Part shown: piece by piece, positions 1 through 42,676 of the stretch
Layout: the number at the start of each line of letters is the position of its first letter
Position numbering within the stretch: position 1 is the first letter of the stretch
Source: Ashinkailepas kermadecensis
Lineage: Eukaryota; Arthropoda; Thecostraca; Neolepadidae
Reading direction: 5' to 3'
DNA: 64,000 nucleotides
NCBI GenBank assembly: GCA_034440615.1
Contig: JAOTOM010004279.1
Coordinates: 28,501 to 92,500 of the forward strand
Position numbers and translations under genes: made by a program
Notes under the pieces: model-generated
Databases searched by the model: none
What the model saw: the letters and a program-made list of their open reading frames with translations, nothing else
Told to the model about the DNA's origin: nothing

Positions 1-1790
1 GGTTTGCAAAGGAGGACTCCAGGATTGCAAAGGAGACCCCCAGGAATGCAAAGGAGGCCCTCACGATTGCAAAGGAGGCCTCCAGGATTACAAAGGAGGC
101 CCCCAGGATTGCAAAGGAGCCCCCAGGATTGCAAAGGAGGCCTCCAGGATTACAAAGGAGGCCCCCAGGATTGAAAAGGAGGCCCCCAGGATTGAAAAGG
201 AGGCCCCAGGATTGAAAAGGAGACCCCAGGGTTGCAAAGGAGGACTCAAGGATTGCAAAGGAGGCCCCCAGGAATGCAAAGGAGGCCCCCGGATTGCAAA
301 GGAGGCCTCCAGGATTACAAAGGGGGCCCACAGGATTGCAAAGGAGGCCCACAGGATTGCAAAGGAGGCCTCCATGATTACAAAGGAGGCCCCCATGATT
401 GAAAAGGAGGCCCCAAGATTGCAAAGGAGGACCCCAGGATTGCAAAGGAGGCCTCCATGATTACAAAGGAGGCCCCCTGGATTGAAAAGGAGGCCCCCAG
501 GATTGCGAAGGAGGCCCCCAGGATTGCAAAGGAGGCCCCCAGGTTTGCAAAGGAGGACTCCAGGATTGCAAAGGAGGCCCTCACGATTGCAAAGGAGGCC
601 TCCAGGATTACAAAGGAGGCCCCCAGGATTGCAAAGGAGGCCACCAGGATTGCAAAGGAGGCCTCCAGGATTACAAAGGAGGCCCCTAGGATTGAAAAGG
701 AGGCCCCCAGGATTGAAAAGGAGGCCCCAGGATTGCAAAAGAGGCTCCCAGGATTGCAAAGGAGGCCACCAGGATTTAAAAGGAGGACTCCAGGATTGCA
801 AAGGAGGCCCCCCAGGATTGCAAAGGAAGCCCCCAGGTTTGCAAAGGAGGACTCCAGGATTGCAAAGGAGACCCCCAGGAATGCAAAGGAGGCCCTCACG
901 ATTGCAAAGGAGGCCTCCAGGATTACAAAGGAGGCCCCCAGGATTGCAAAGGAGGCCCCCAAATTGCAAAGGAGGCCCCAGGATTGCAAAAGAGGCTCCC
1001 ATGATTACAAAGAAGACCACCAGGATTTCAAAGGAGGACTCCAGGATTGCAAAGGAGGCCCCCAGGATTGCAAAGGAGGCCCCAGAATTGCAAAGGAGGC
1101 CCCAGGATTACAAAGGAGGCCACCAGGATTACAAATGAGGACTCCAGGACTGCAAAGGAGGCCCCCGGGAATGCAAAGGAGGCCCTCAGGATTGCAAAGG
1201 AGGCCCAGGATTGCAAAGGAGGCCCCCAGGATTGCAAAGGAGGCCTCCAGGATTACAAAGGAGGCCCCCAGGATTACAAAGGAGGCCCCAGGATTGAAAA
1301 GGATGCCCACAGGATTGCAAAGGAGGCCCCAGGATTGCAAAGGAGGCCCCCGGATTGCAAAGGATGCCCCAGGATTGCAAAGGAGGTCCCCATGATTAAA
1401 AAGGAGGACTCCAGGATTGCAAAGGAGGCCCTCAGGATTGCAAAGGAGGACACCAGGATTGCAAATGAGGCCTCAGAATTGCAAAGGAGGCCCCATGATT
1501 ACAAAGGAGGGCTCCAGGATTGCAAAGGAGGCACCAGGATTGCAAAGGAGGCCCCCAGGATTACAAAGGAGGACTCCAGGATTGCAAAGGAGACCCCCAG
1601 GATTGCAAAAGGAGGACTCCAGGATTGCAAAGGAGGCCCCAGGATTGCAAAGGAGGCCCCAGGATTGCAAAGGAGACTCCATGATTGCAAAGGAGGCCCC
1701 CAGGATTACAAAGGAGGCCCCCAGGATTGCAAAGGAGGCCCTCAGGATTGCAAAGGAGGCCCCCAGGATTGCAAAGGAGGCCCCAATACG
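1..1790. repeat. 21-bp tandem satellite (runs off the left edge)
   Basis: About 80 degenerate copies of a 21-bp unit, GGAGGCCCCCAGGATTGCAAA. Because 21 is a multiple of 3, both strands stay open for hundreds of codons; the predicted peptides (RIAKEAP.. or LLCNPGG.. repeats) are translations of the satellite and have no start context, splice signals or domain. Copies differ by C-run length and by ATTG/ATTA/ATTT variants, so this is an old, diverging array. Confidence 0.95.
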
Positions 1791-2760
1791 GGAAGGGAGA
1801 CCTCAGAAAATGAGAGAAGGCCCTGAGACGGAAGAGAAAGCCAGTGGATATGAGATGAGGTTTCGGAGACGTAAAAGCAGTCCCCGAAACGGGTAAGGTT
1901 CCACCAAGATAGAAAAGAATAATCCAGAAAAGTGGCAGGAAGCACCTAATTCGGAAGAGGACGATATAAGATTGGAAAGAGACCCTATGATGCACGAGGA
2001 AGCCCCTAAAATAGGAGAGAATGGCCATTAGATACGAGGGATGACTCCCAGGCGAGAAAGAAGGCTTCAAGACGGGTAAGAAGGTCCCCAGGAAATGACA
2101 AGGTAACTGAGATAGGAAAGGTTGCGTGTAATTTGGAAGAGGAGCCACCTAAGAGAGAACAGGAGTCCACCAGGAGATAAGAGGCCAACCTTAAAATGTG
2201 AAAAGATAGAATCAAAACGCGGAACAGGAGGCCCCGAAGACGTGAAAAGGAGGCCCCTAATTTGAAAAAGAAAGCCTCCAAAAGAAAAAGGAGGCCCCTG
2301 CCGGACTCGAGAGGAGTCCCTCGAGATGGAGTAGGAGGTCTCCAGGGCCGAATGAGGCCCCGACGACCGGAAGGAATTCCCAGGAAATGAGAGAAGGCCC
2401 TTAAAATGGGAGTGGTAGGTAGCAGGTATGGAAGGAGGCGAGGTTTCCAAAATTGAAGATCCCCTCAAGACGGGTAAGCTTTGCGAGGACAAAGGAGGAG
2501 GCCCACGAGGCGTGGCAGGAGGCCCCTAATTTGGCAGAGGATGCCCCTGGAACATGAGAGGAAGTCACATGCCATGTTAAAGGGGCCCCAGGATGTGGGA
2601 GGAGGTCCTCCAAAACGGAAGAGCAGGACCATTGAATATGGAGGAGGGTAGGACGGACGAGAAGACGTCCAAAACCGGTAAAGAAGCTCCAGGAAATGAG
2701 ACAAGAACCCTAAGACGCGAGAGGAGGTCTATAATTTGCTAGAAGCACCTGAAATGGCAG
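1791..2760. repeat. Decayed continuation of the 21-bp satellite
   Basis: The AGGAGGCCCC.. motif recurs every 20-35 bp with increasing substitutions and indels (for example GAAAAGGAGGCCCC and GGAGGCCCCTAATTTG). The reading frames break accordingly. No gene is visible. Confidence 0.8.
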
Positions 2761-4400
2761 GAGTCGTGCCGGGGTACTTGAAAATCACGACATGGGCCCA
2801 AAAAGATCCGGCCGGGGCCCCTGAAAATCTCGCTGAGCCTATGGGTACCAAAAATTCACGCCCGGAGTCGTGAAAATCACGCTAGGGGCACGATAAGTCG
2901 GACCGTTCCCCAACAGTATCATTTGGACACAAATGAAGCCGGGGCAACAAAAAACAATCCGGACATGGATAATCACTCTTGGGCCCCAACAATGACACCA
3001 AAAGCCTCCAAAACGTATTGGACACCAACAAAGTGTCGAGGTCGCTAAAACTCGCGCTAGGGATCCAAGCAAATGACGTCGGGACACAAAAGATTACATT
3101 GGACTAAAATAGTCGCGTCGCAGCCTTCGAAAATCTCAATGGGGACCAAAAAAGTCGCGCCTGGACCCCAAAGGTTGCTGCTGCCCCAAAAATAAATTAT
3201 CAACCGGAATGTCACTCTGCGCCGAAAAAAAAATCGGGTCAAAGTCCCCGCAAAACCCGTTGGGCACTGGAAAAAAACGTGTCAGGGTACCGAAAAAAAT
3301 CGCACCTGGAGACCGAAGAATCGTACCAGGACCCAAAAATATCACATAAGGACCTATAGAAAAAATAGAACTCCTTCGGTGGCCGCAGTGACATATCAAA
3401 GGGGCAAATGGCCCCTCCCTCCTAAGAGGGATATGCTCCCAAGAATCGAGCCGAGGCCCCCAAAAGTCGCGCTGGGACCACAAAAATTCGCGTCGGTCCA
3501 CCAGAATTTGCGTAGGGGCTCAAAGTAAATACGTCGGGCCCCAGAAAACTCGCTCCGAGGCACGAAAATCTGCAACAGGAACCGCCAAGATCGCGTTGGG
3601 GTCACAGCTAAGTACAACGCGCCCCGCAAACTCGAACCGGTCCCACCAAATTTCGCGCTCGGACCCACAATTCGGTAGTACTAAAAATTTCGCGCTCGGA
3701 CCCATCGGTAGTACCAAAAATTTGGTCTAGGCATCAAAAATTAACGTCGGGGGTGCCAACAATTGGCGTCTATGGCCCCACATAGGCACCGTGTGACTCC
3801 GAAAGTCCCATCGGTGTCCGAAAAATAAAGCCGGAGCCCTCCAAAATCAGGAGGGATTGCAAAAAAGTCCGGGTCAGGACAATGGTTCTGGAGCACAGAA
3901 CATGTCATCAGATGCCTTGACAAATCGCGTACGGCATCGAAAAACATACCGGAGCTCGAAGAAAATCGAGGTGAGATACAAAAACATGGCACCAGGGACT
4001 CGAAACATCAGGGCGGGATTCGGAAGTTAAAGAAAATTCAGAAGAGGTCCACAAAAATCGCGTTGAGCCCAGATAACTGACGTTGGGTCACGGAACCACG
4101 CGCCTGGGCGCGATAAGTCGCGCTGGGACCCAGAAAAAACGCACCGAAGCCTCAAAATCGTACTGGGGCCCCACAAATGTGCGTCAGAAGCCCCAAATAA
4201 ACACAGCGGGACCCTAAGAGCACAACGGGGACCGAAAATGCGACTGGCCCTTCAAAGCGCAGTCTCGTAAAAAGCGGCAGGGTCCGAAAACAACAACCCT
4301 AAAACGAGCAGGGGTTTCGAAAATGCGTTGGGCCTCTAACAAAAATGAATTTGAGCCTTAAGACACAGCCGTAAACGAAGAAATACGAAACGGGTCCAAA
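2761..4400. repeat. Degenerate A/C-run satellite with TCGCG cores
   Basis: Irregular units of about 20-25 bp of the form CCCC-AAAA(A)-TCGCG-NNGGG, for example around 3120-3180 and 4040-4140. The spacing and block structure (C-run, A-run, short unique core) look like a derivative of the neighbouring 21-bp satellite. A second block of the same kind lies at 46760-47420. Confidence 0.7.
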
Positions 4401-4892
4401 GAAGTACACTCAGGCAGGGCTTCGGTTCGGTAGCCAACCTGGAAGCATTTTATAAAGATGAGGTGCATCAAAGCTCAGCAAGTATCCGCATTTCTTCACC
4501 ATAAAATATGGTAAGAAGGGAGCTAATGATTGAATTTAATTAATCGAATTTTCGCAGCGAACGCCCATACGAAGCATTTTATCACGTCAGATATGGCGCA
4601 AGTCTATCATGTGGCAGCAATTAACAAAGCGTAGGAGGCCCAGCAGAATCCGTAGCATCGCACGAAGTGTGGCGAATGCGCCGAATGCGCAAGATGGGTG
4701 TGCACGTGCACTAACGTTGGCGTCGTGGCGACCGGGCACTATGAACTAGAATGTCTGAAATTGGAAAACTTTACATTTTAAAGTGATTTGTGCAGGTGTA
4801 ATTTCAGCAGTGCGAGGTGACTTATCAAGGAATACCAAAAGAATACATTTGAACAGGTTGTTGGAGCTAGGGTTGAAATCCGACGAATCAGA
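4401..4892. other. Stretch without a recognised feature
   Basis: Mixed AT-richer sequence with no open frame of coding character, no tandem array and no transposon domain that I can see. Confidence 0.5.
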
Positions 4893-5070
4893 AACGATAA
4901 TGGTAGATTAGGCCCCTCCACAGGATAATTCAGTTGATCACTAATTATTTTATTTAAAAAGTTCCCCTTTGACAAAATAGTGGTCGAAATCGGAAGACTT
5001 TATTCAGTAGTTGGACCCCCTCCAAATACGTTTGCCCCCTCCCCTTGACGCAAATATGGGTGCGTCACTG
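4893..5070 (+). mobile_element. Miniature hAT-like element, copy 1
   Basis: This copy shares with 8519-8723 an internal block (TTTAAAAA..CCCCTTTG.CAAA.ATTGGTCGAAATC) and a C-rich tail followed by the terminus TGCGTCACTG. The terminus resembles the CGCCACTG end of the clearer elements at 60557 and 62697. The left end is decayed and its position is approximate. No coding capacity. Confidence 0.5.
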
Positions 5071-6011
5071 GTCTCCCAATAATTTTCAGAAACTTACGCC
5101 CATGGAGCAAAGCCAACATTGCGGGGGTAAATTTTCCCTCACAAGCATACAAAACAACACCGATGCCCTATATTAAATGGGAGGAATGATGTTTTAAAAT
5201 GTATGTTCTTCCTACAAAGTTGTCTTCTGTGATTACAGCCTGCATGATTAGAGCTTCCCAGCTTCAATACCTTCTCAACGACATAATTTACAAAACGGTA
5301 CAGCACAGCGATAACCATGGGCGTGACGGCGTGGAATTCGAAGATTTTGCATTATTTATGCATTGTCATTGTTACATTGTTGCATTGCCATTGATGCATG
5401 GTTGTTCAATGCTTGTTCTTGCCGTGAATTTACTCGCGGAGTATTTATTATTTTAGCTTCTGTGCCAAGTGCCTTGCAGCCAGCACCAAATGTTATGAAA
5501 AAAATTAATAAATCCCTAAGATGACGATCAGAAAACCAATTCAATCCACTTCTCGTTGTCACCTTCGCGAAATTTTTGTCCTGGGACTGAGAAATGATCG
5601 TTTAAGTTTGTTTATGAGATCAAGCTGGTGGGAATGACTAACAGTAGTGATGAACCTAGCTATATTCAGTTAAACTTGGTGAACAAAGAAGTGGGTTGAT
5701 CAATGGGAGATATCTTTAAGATATGCTCAGCACGAGCCCCACCAGCTCTCTACAATCTAGAGGCCAGCGGGAATATTCTTCTCGTCGATAAAGCATAAAG
5801 ATATTGGTTTGTTTTGGCACTGACGTATTTATCTACATTTGCTTATTTATACCCTGGTATGGCTCGGTTCTCAGCGAAAAAAAAAGATTCTTGCTATTGC
5901 GCTTTGCGTAAATTATATACCATGTCAAGAACAAACAAGACATCAATATGAAATCATGTTCCCATTCGGGAACCATACTAAGAGCCTAAAAAGCAAGAGG
6001 AGGCCCTAACA
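5071..6011. other. Stretch without a recognised feature
   Basis: AT-rich sequence. Short open frames here (for example 5199-5456) show no domain, no codon bias and no splice signals of note. Confidence 0.5.
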
Positions 6012-6091
6012 CAGTGGAGGCCCCTTTTCGGGGAGCAGGAGGCCCCCTATCAACATTGCCCCCCTGGAAGAATTTCGTGGCGACGCCACTG
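6012..6091. mobile_element. Small satellite-derived element with CAGTGG/CCACTG ends
   Basis: Begins CAGTGGAGGCCCC and ends GGCGACGCCACTG, so it has inverted CAGTGG-type termini around a remnant of the GGAGGCCCC satellite. Its length (80 bp) makes it at best a deletion derivative. Confidence 0.4.
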
Positions 6092-7686
6092 ATTGTATGT
6101 GCGTCCACCAGATCGATGACGCCTGTCATAAATTCAGAATCCTCATCAAAACATGTGCCGGCCAGGGAAATGAGCTCTCTTGAACAGCTTCCTACAACTC
6201 AAGGCATCATTCTCTCGGGCATTGCAAGAGTACAAAATTTCGTAGGCACACAACAAAACATACACATACACAACACAACGCATACACAACACAATTTCGC
6301 AGGTATTGGTGTTTCCGGCGCACATTATGGTCAACATGGAATTTCTTTCCTAACAGATTTGTCATCGGATATTACCAGGAGTTCACGAAACCACCCTAAG
6401 TTGTCACACAATCGTTGGTCGTAGCAGTGTGCCGGAGTTCAGAATCCCTCCTGGGGTTCGTCGGTCGCCCCCGTGCTGATCCATAAAATGCTCTCTGAAT
6501 AATCAACAGACGGTACAGCGCACCGTGGCAGTATATTGGTCCCATGCACTGCGTTAATTACCGTTCTCATCCTGCCATGAAATGTCTAATTCGTTTGGGA
6601 TATTAACATATATCGTTCGCTTTGTACTAATTGACTAGTTGGAGCACTGTGTTCAGAAGGGCGTTCAATGTTTCAACGGCAATTGCATGGCTGACCACCA
6701 GCATGCGATGCGGATAAACGCCGCCGACAGATATTGGCATGGTATCATTAACCTATTGTGGTGGCACTCCTCATCGTTGAAACGATTAGCCGTCGATTTC
6801 GTTCACTACCGAGCCTTTGGCGGCGCAATGTATCAACATACATTGCGCCTTACAGGCAATCACCGTAACCGTGCGTCAACTCCGTTAGCTGAATTTCTCA
6901 TTGGCAGTGCTTGTTCACTTTCTGATCCTCTGAGCGCTGGCATTTCGGTGGTTCTGCGGGTTTTCTTGTTTGTCAGGTTGTATGTACTCTTTTTTTAAAG
7001 AAAGCAATTGCTGGTCGTGATCGGTAGTTATTTCTTTTAGAAATAGTCAGCCTATGACCTTCGATATCATTAACAACGGAAATGAATAGTAATACTGTCT
7101 GTCAGTGATGTAGGTACTAGCGAGGAATTTGAAGGCAAACTGATTTAGCTAATCCAGAACTCATTACAAGGGTGGAAGTTAGCTAGCAGATATTAAGCGA
7201 GAAATAAGCATGTATCCATTTCTTCAGCACCGAGATGGTGGTCGAATATGTCACCTCAGAAGCGTCTTCATTCGTGCATGCCAATCCGTCGTGGCTGGTT
7301 CACGGTTCATTCTACCCTGCTGCCTTCTGACGCACATACGAACGTAACCATTTCCATCACAGTCCCAAGGTATATTAGTTTTAAATGGGAACTGCCGGGA
7401 TGTGCCAGTTTCAAAATTGAGGCATTAAGAAAATAAGATATACACGCCATCGCGACACACACGCACACACACGGCGTATACCCATCAGCTACAAGTGAGG
7501 AAGCAGGCTACAACTATTGTTCTAGACGTTTGCGTGATGTACTACAAACATTTGTGACACAATCGTTCCTGAGTACGCGAAATAGGTAAACGGTAGCGCA
7601 TTACGGGAAAGGTGGATCACTGCAGTACTCAGCGATCCTGAGCAAGACTTACATGACGTCAGATTTGTGGGTCGCGGCGAGTAGCC
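6092..7686. other. Stretch without a recognised gene
   Basis: Several open frames of 60-136 codons occur but none has consistent coding signals. The frame at 6639-6998 contains a cysteine-containing stretch (VQCFNGNC) faintly like a metalloprotease cysteine-rich region; it is too short and isolated to call. Confidence 0.4.
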
Positions 7687-8095
7687 GATCTGGCTGTCCC
7701 ACCAATGCTGCTTGATGCGCGCTCGATCTGGCTGTCCCACCAATGCTGATTGAAGCGTGCTCGATCCGTACTCTATCCACCTCGATCCCTTTCGATCTGT
7801 CGATCCTCCCTTCGCCGGTTCCCCCTGCTTTTATATCGCGGAGTTTGGTGGCGGGGCCTCGATTCGTCAATGCGGTTGCTGCCGTTAAAATTACTCGCAT
7901 ACGTGGAGCGATTGCCTGTGGTGCCACTCCCGCGCCACACATGGAATAAATGCGCTTTATTCCCCTCCCTCCCCTAAAAAATAGCGTCAGAACCCAGCGA
8001 GGTATGGCATCCGTCAGCTCCCTGCGACTGTGACAAATGTGTCGCTATGGCATCCGTCAGCTCCCTGCGACTGTGACAAATGTGTCGCTCGGGCG
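7687..8095. repeat. Two short direct duplications
   Basis: A ~38-bp segment starting CGATCTGGCTGTCCCACC is present twice (7687-7765), and a 45-bp segment starting TATGGCATCCGTCAGCTC is present twice (8002-8090). Both are simple two-copy duplications. Confidence 0.7.
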
Positions 8096-8122
8096 AACGA
8101 GCCGGTATCTGATGAAGGAATG

Positions 8123-8425
8123 CACTGGCGGATCCAGGGAGGGCCATTCCGGCCATGCCCCCCCGCCCCCTCCCCGAAGCGCTTAAAAGGGTCTTCTGAC
8201 CCCCCGAAACCAACAGAAGTCAACTAAATTAAAATGCAGTAACCTTTGCCGAGGTAAAAAAAAATAGCGTCTGGATGAAAGAATCTCCAATTTTAAAGGA
8301 TTGTAATATTAAAAATAATTGTTTGGAAGCCAGTATGGTAGCATAGTAGATTCTGACACATCGAGGGTTCCGTGCTGCTCAAGTTCTGCTTACAGCAAGA
8401 GTTGACAAAATCGGATCCGCCAGTG
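8123..8425. mobile_element. Terminal-inverted-repeat element (MITE-like)
   Basis: Starts CACTGGCGGATCCAGG and ends CGGATCCGCCAGTG: 13 nearly perfect inverted terminal bases, 303 bp in total, no coding capacity. Flanks do not show an obvious duplication, so the superfamily is not fixed by the site itself; the termini resemble hAT-type ends. Confidence 0.6.
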
Positions 8426-8518
8426 TGTACACGTGCACGAACATTGACGTGGTACAAGACGTTGAACGTGAACGTGAACGTTTTGGTAAACAAGAACAAA
8501 AATCCGATAACATAGAAA

Positions 8519-8723
8519 CGGTGGAGATAAGCTGGGGCCCCTACACAGGAAATTATGTTGTCAATTATTATTTTATTATAATTTTAATTATTATTTTAAA
8601 AAATGGGCCCCTTTGCCAAATATTGGTCGAAATCCGGTGCTTTTAACCAAAAATAGTGGGAGAATGGGCACCCTCCAAATCCGTTCGACCCCTCCCTTGA
8701 TTCAATTCCTAGGTACGCCACTG
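8519..8723 (+). mobile_element. Miniature hAT-like element, copy 2
   Basis: Same family and orientation as 4893-5070. It begins with a degenerate CGGTGG.. terminus, has the common internal TTTAAAAAATGGGCCCC..GGTCGAAATCCGG block, and ends TACGCCACTG. Immediately downstream (8720-8797) another fragment ends GATCCGCCAGTG, so several miniature elements are clustered. Confidence 0.5.
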
Positions 8724-8857
8724 GGGGAGGGGGCTGACGCCGAAGACCGAAAGTTGCCCCCCCCCCCCCAAACCGGTGGGCTAGATCCGCCAGTGAAGGC
8801 ATGAGATACGTGCCGAGTCGTCTTTGAGAGAAAACTTGCTCGCACCTCGCACTGCAG

Positions 8858-9057
8858 ACTGGAACATCGTCGTATCGGCGTCTTCCCCGGACCCCTCCCT
8901 GTTTCCCTTGACCGGGCCCATGAAACCCTGGGAGCTTCTGCCCGCTGCCAATTCCGCGTCGGCTGGCGGCCCCGCCGACACCACTGCCGCCGCCTGCCAA
9001 CCCGTCGCGAAAATCCACGTCTGCACTGAGTGCCGGCACAGAGGAGCCGAGTCTGCG
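8858..9057 (+). CDS. Possible upstream exon with a CxxC motif
   Basis: Open frame in a GC- and CpG-rich block. A plausible acceptor (CGCACTGCAG) precedes 8858 and a consensus donor (GTGAGT) follows 9057. The peptide is Pro/Ala-rich and ends with VCTECRHRGAESA. The CTEC motif resembles CTNC in the exon at 19056 and CPEC in the exon at 52163. It ends in phase 0, but the next exon (9231) has no acceptor in a matching phase, so this may be an alternative or untranslated first exon, or not an exon at all. Confidence 0.3.
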
Positions 9058-9230
9058 GTGAGTGCCGTCCGCCAGCCGTCTTCAGCTGGCGGCTGGGCTG
9101 ATGCGCGCTTGCGTCGGTCGGGGCGGCCGTCGGCTCTGCGTCGGTCTCGAGGCGCTGCGAGCGCGTCGGCGCCGTCGGGCGGGTGCTGGGTGGCAGCCAT
9201 TGACGCCGCCGGTTCCGTGGCGGCCGTGCC

Positions 9231-39597
<30,367 letters not shown>

Positions 39598-39599
39598 GC

Positions 39600-40155
39600 G
39601 GCTCGCGTCCTGCAGACGTCACTGCTGACGGCTGGCGACTGTCTGCTGCCCTAGCTCGGTGACGTCACTACTGGCTGGTGATTGCCTGCTGTCCTAGCCC
39701 GGTGACGTCACTGCTAGCTGGCGACTGTCTGTTGTCCTAGCTCGGTGACGTCACTACTGGCTGGTGATTGCCTGCTGTCCTAGCCCGGTGACGTCACACT
39801 ATTGGCTGATGACTGCCTGCTGCCCTAGCTCGGTGACGTCACCACTGGCTGGTGATCGTCTGCTGTCCTAGCCCAGTGACATCACAATGATGGCTGATGA
39901 CTGCCTGCTGTCCTAGCTCGGTGACGTTACTATCGGCTGGAGACTGCTTGCCGTTCTAGCTCGGTGACGTTACTATCGGCTGGAGACTGCTTGCCGTTCT
40001 AGCTCGGTGACGTCACTACTGGCTGGTGACTGCCTGCGGCCCAAGCTCGGTGATGCCATTACGGGCTGGCAGCTGTCTGCTCTCCCAGTTTAGTGACGTC
40101 ACTACTGACTGGTGATTGCCTGTTCGCCCAGCTGCGTGACGTCACTGCTGGCCTA
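39600..40155. repeat. 44-bp minisatellite after the stop codon, with TGACGTCA
   Basis: About twelve copies of GCTCGGTGACGTCACTACTG, GCTGGTGATTGCCTGCTGTC, CTA. Most units hold the palindrome GTGACGTCAC, the CREB/ATF consensus. Would lie in the 3' UTR if transcription continues past the stop. Confidence 0.93.
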
Positions 40156-42120
40156 TGACCTATGATGCTCTGCTGTGCCGATGCGGCTGACTTGGAGTGT
40201 ATCATTGGCACCAGCTGTAGGTCCTCTAGGTCGGAGCTGGACGGTCAGGTGTTGCTGTACAGGTGAAACAGACACGCTGCTATTTAAAATATTGCTTATG
40301 GGTCAGCTCGGGCCAGTCAAGCTATTTGTGCGCTGTATCCTAAGCAGCAGCGCGTTGGATAATATGCATCGTAGTAGATAATATGTGATATACAGTAGTG
40401 GTTTGTAGGTCCCAGGTGTACGATCGTTTATGGCGGATTTTGTCTCCCTCGAAACTGTCAAGCTTTCGTCCGGAATGTCGTTCTGTGCATGAACGCAAAA
40501 AGTTTTCTCCTCCCCCAGTTATTCATTTGGTTCATTGATGTTTACAGTTCTTCTCCAAGTTTACTTTGAACCTTTTAATAAGTTCCTCCCCACCCCGCCA
40601 AGAATATGTGCAGTTTGCATTGCCCCTGGAAATTTAAGGATACACCAAATTATTTATACCGGAAAACTACCCCCAAGATTGTAGAATACACCACGCGTTT
40701 TTTGCTGGAGCAAATTGTCTTTAAGAAGACCTGCTCCTAAACCGATACGTCTGGTTTTCGCATCAGACGGAGTTTTTGAGGTCTCCCAATCCCAATCCCA
40801 ATCGGTAGCTGATCGCAGCTCACCAGACCATCCTTGAATGAGTTGTGCCCCGGTGTGGTGGCGTTGGTCACTCCTTGGGTCTCATCTTGAGGATAGTTGT
40901 GTGGGGCGTCCATGTTATTGCATTACCCGGGTTTGGGTATGCTATCAGCCAAATGTTACAGCATCGAGTAGTGTAGGCACATGCAATAATGTTGCGCGAA
41001 ACAAAAGGTATGCGTCAAATTCGATTGCCTTCCTGCAGGGATGAACCCAGCAAATTATTTTGAAGGGACCAGGGCACTTAGTGAAAACTTAGAATTAAAA
41101 ACAAATAATTCAGTAAGTCATTCAAAAAGAAGGCGTGAGATTGGTCGAAGGCGTCAGATTGCCGCCAACGATTTCTCATAGAAAGTATACCAAAAACCCG
41201 TGATTTCCAATTAGAGGTTGAACATTTCGAAGTCATGGGTCCATAGCCAACTGCGAGTTGCCTGTGTTCAGCACTTCAGGTCGCCAAAAGGTGGGATGGT
41301 GCCGCCCCATCGCCCTTCACCTCTGTTGCCGTGTGTGGCGCGTATTCGGCTCTGCGCGCGCCACCTGCCTGTTGCCTCTGCTAGTGCCGCATGTTGTGCC
41401 GCGTGCCGTGCCATTAACAGCCTGCCCGCGCCGCACAGCATGGCGCCGTACCGCTACACACCACCAGTGACGTCACTTACATACCGGTGACGCCACTGGG
41501 GCCTCGCCACACGAGTGGCTTCACTGACTCAGCCGTGTGCCGTCTGAAGAGTTTCCTGCCGGGCTGTCTGGCGACATGCAGAGCTGATGATGGATGTGGT
41601 AAAGGTGCGGGCCCTAAATCAATATGCAGATCCAAATCAAATGAATCCATACATTTGGCGGCTCGTGACTTGCTGACCGAAAATATCTAGATGGCGGGAA
41701 TCATAGCGAGTTTCTGCGATAGCGAATGCGTTTGTCAGCAGCTGGGTATCGGTGAGGTTATCTGGAAGCCCTGCGGGCGCCGCGGACCTGTCGTTGGCTG
41801 TGGGTTTGTTGTGCCACCAGGGCGTAAAGCGTAATAAATAGTCATGTTTCTTCGATTCTTTTGCAATACATTAGACGAACGTCGAGAAAGATGACGTGAC
41901 TATTAAGGCCGCAAAGGCCAGGTCTGCCCACGTCTCTATGTAAAGTGCGTGTTCTGGTCTTAAGACGAAGTGGAAAGCCGGTGATGTCACGTGACATGGA
42001 GGTGGATGCGGCAAGTCCCATTTCCTCCTAACATTCCAGGAAAATAAAGGCTGGCGAGAGGATATCTTAGTGATCGGTGGAAACCATCAGATATTTCAGA
42101 TCCGTGCAAGGAAGATTGGG
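40156..42120. other. Stretch without a recognised gene
   Basis: No array or transposon domain. A weak exon-like segment at 40221-40262 (SRSELDGQVLLY between AG and GTGAAA) does not fit a known phase and is not called. Confidence 0.45.
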
Positions 42121-42340
42121 CCACATCTCTGCTGGGATGGCTTTATTGGACATGATCCTTTCCTAAGCAGAGCTTGTTGAGTAGCCCCTGAATCCGCCGC
42201 TCGATCGAGGAATTCCAGTTCAACGGCAAAAATTTACCTGGCATTTTGTCGCGTCACCCAAACCCCGTACCTAAGCAGGACAACAAAGCCCAAGGAGCTA
42301 CATGACTAATTCAGTCGATGCGCCATAAACCCCAAGGATG
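42121..42340 (-). mobile_element. SINE family B 3' part (reverse) next to a SINE tail
   Basis: 42125-42260 is the reverse complement of the 3' half of the 42677 element (GGGATGGCTTTATTGGACAT, CCTAAGCAGAGCTTGTTGAG, AACGGCAAAAATTT). 42290-42335 is a plus-strand SINE tail (CTACATGACTAATTCAGTCG, ATGCGCCATAAACCCC). Confidence 0.65.
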
Positions 42341-42378
42341 TCCGGCGCTTCAACGAACTGAGCTATCGGGGCGGCAAG

Positions 42379-42490
42379 TGTCCGGAACTTGAGGCGTCAC
42401 TCGACGTGTGGTAGATAAGGTTACAAGTCGAGGACGTCCGGAACTTGAGGCGTCACTCGACGTGTGGTAGATAAGGTTACAAGTCGAGGA
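42379..42490. repeat. Two-copy 56-bp tandem duplication
   Basis: GTCCGGAACTTGAGGCGTCA and the following CTCGACGTGTGGTAGATAAG are present twice without differences: very recent. Confidence 0.95.
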
Positions 42491-42676
42491 CATCCCAGGC
42501 CCATGTAGATATGCGTGCCAATATCTGGTATTTTGAGGAGTTTTGTCACAACTTGATCCAGATTGATCGATGAGAATCTTAACCGTGTAGATGGCGCGTG
42601 GCATCCCGAGAGACCATTCGCTGTCATTTTGAGGTTGATATTACCAATGATAAGCAACCAAGGGTGTCATTTTTGC

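Noticed and set aside
88..2492. Many long open frames on both strands (up to 312 codons)
   Set aside because: They are translations of a 21-bp satellite (multiple of 3) and its decay products; no splice signals or conserved domains.
6639..6998. 119-codon frame with QKGVQCFNGNC, faintly like an ADAM cysteine-rich segment
   Set aside because: Only a dozen residues resemble it, most expected cysteines are missing, and no neighbouring exon supports it.
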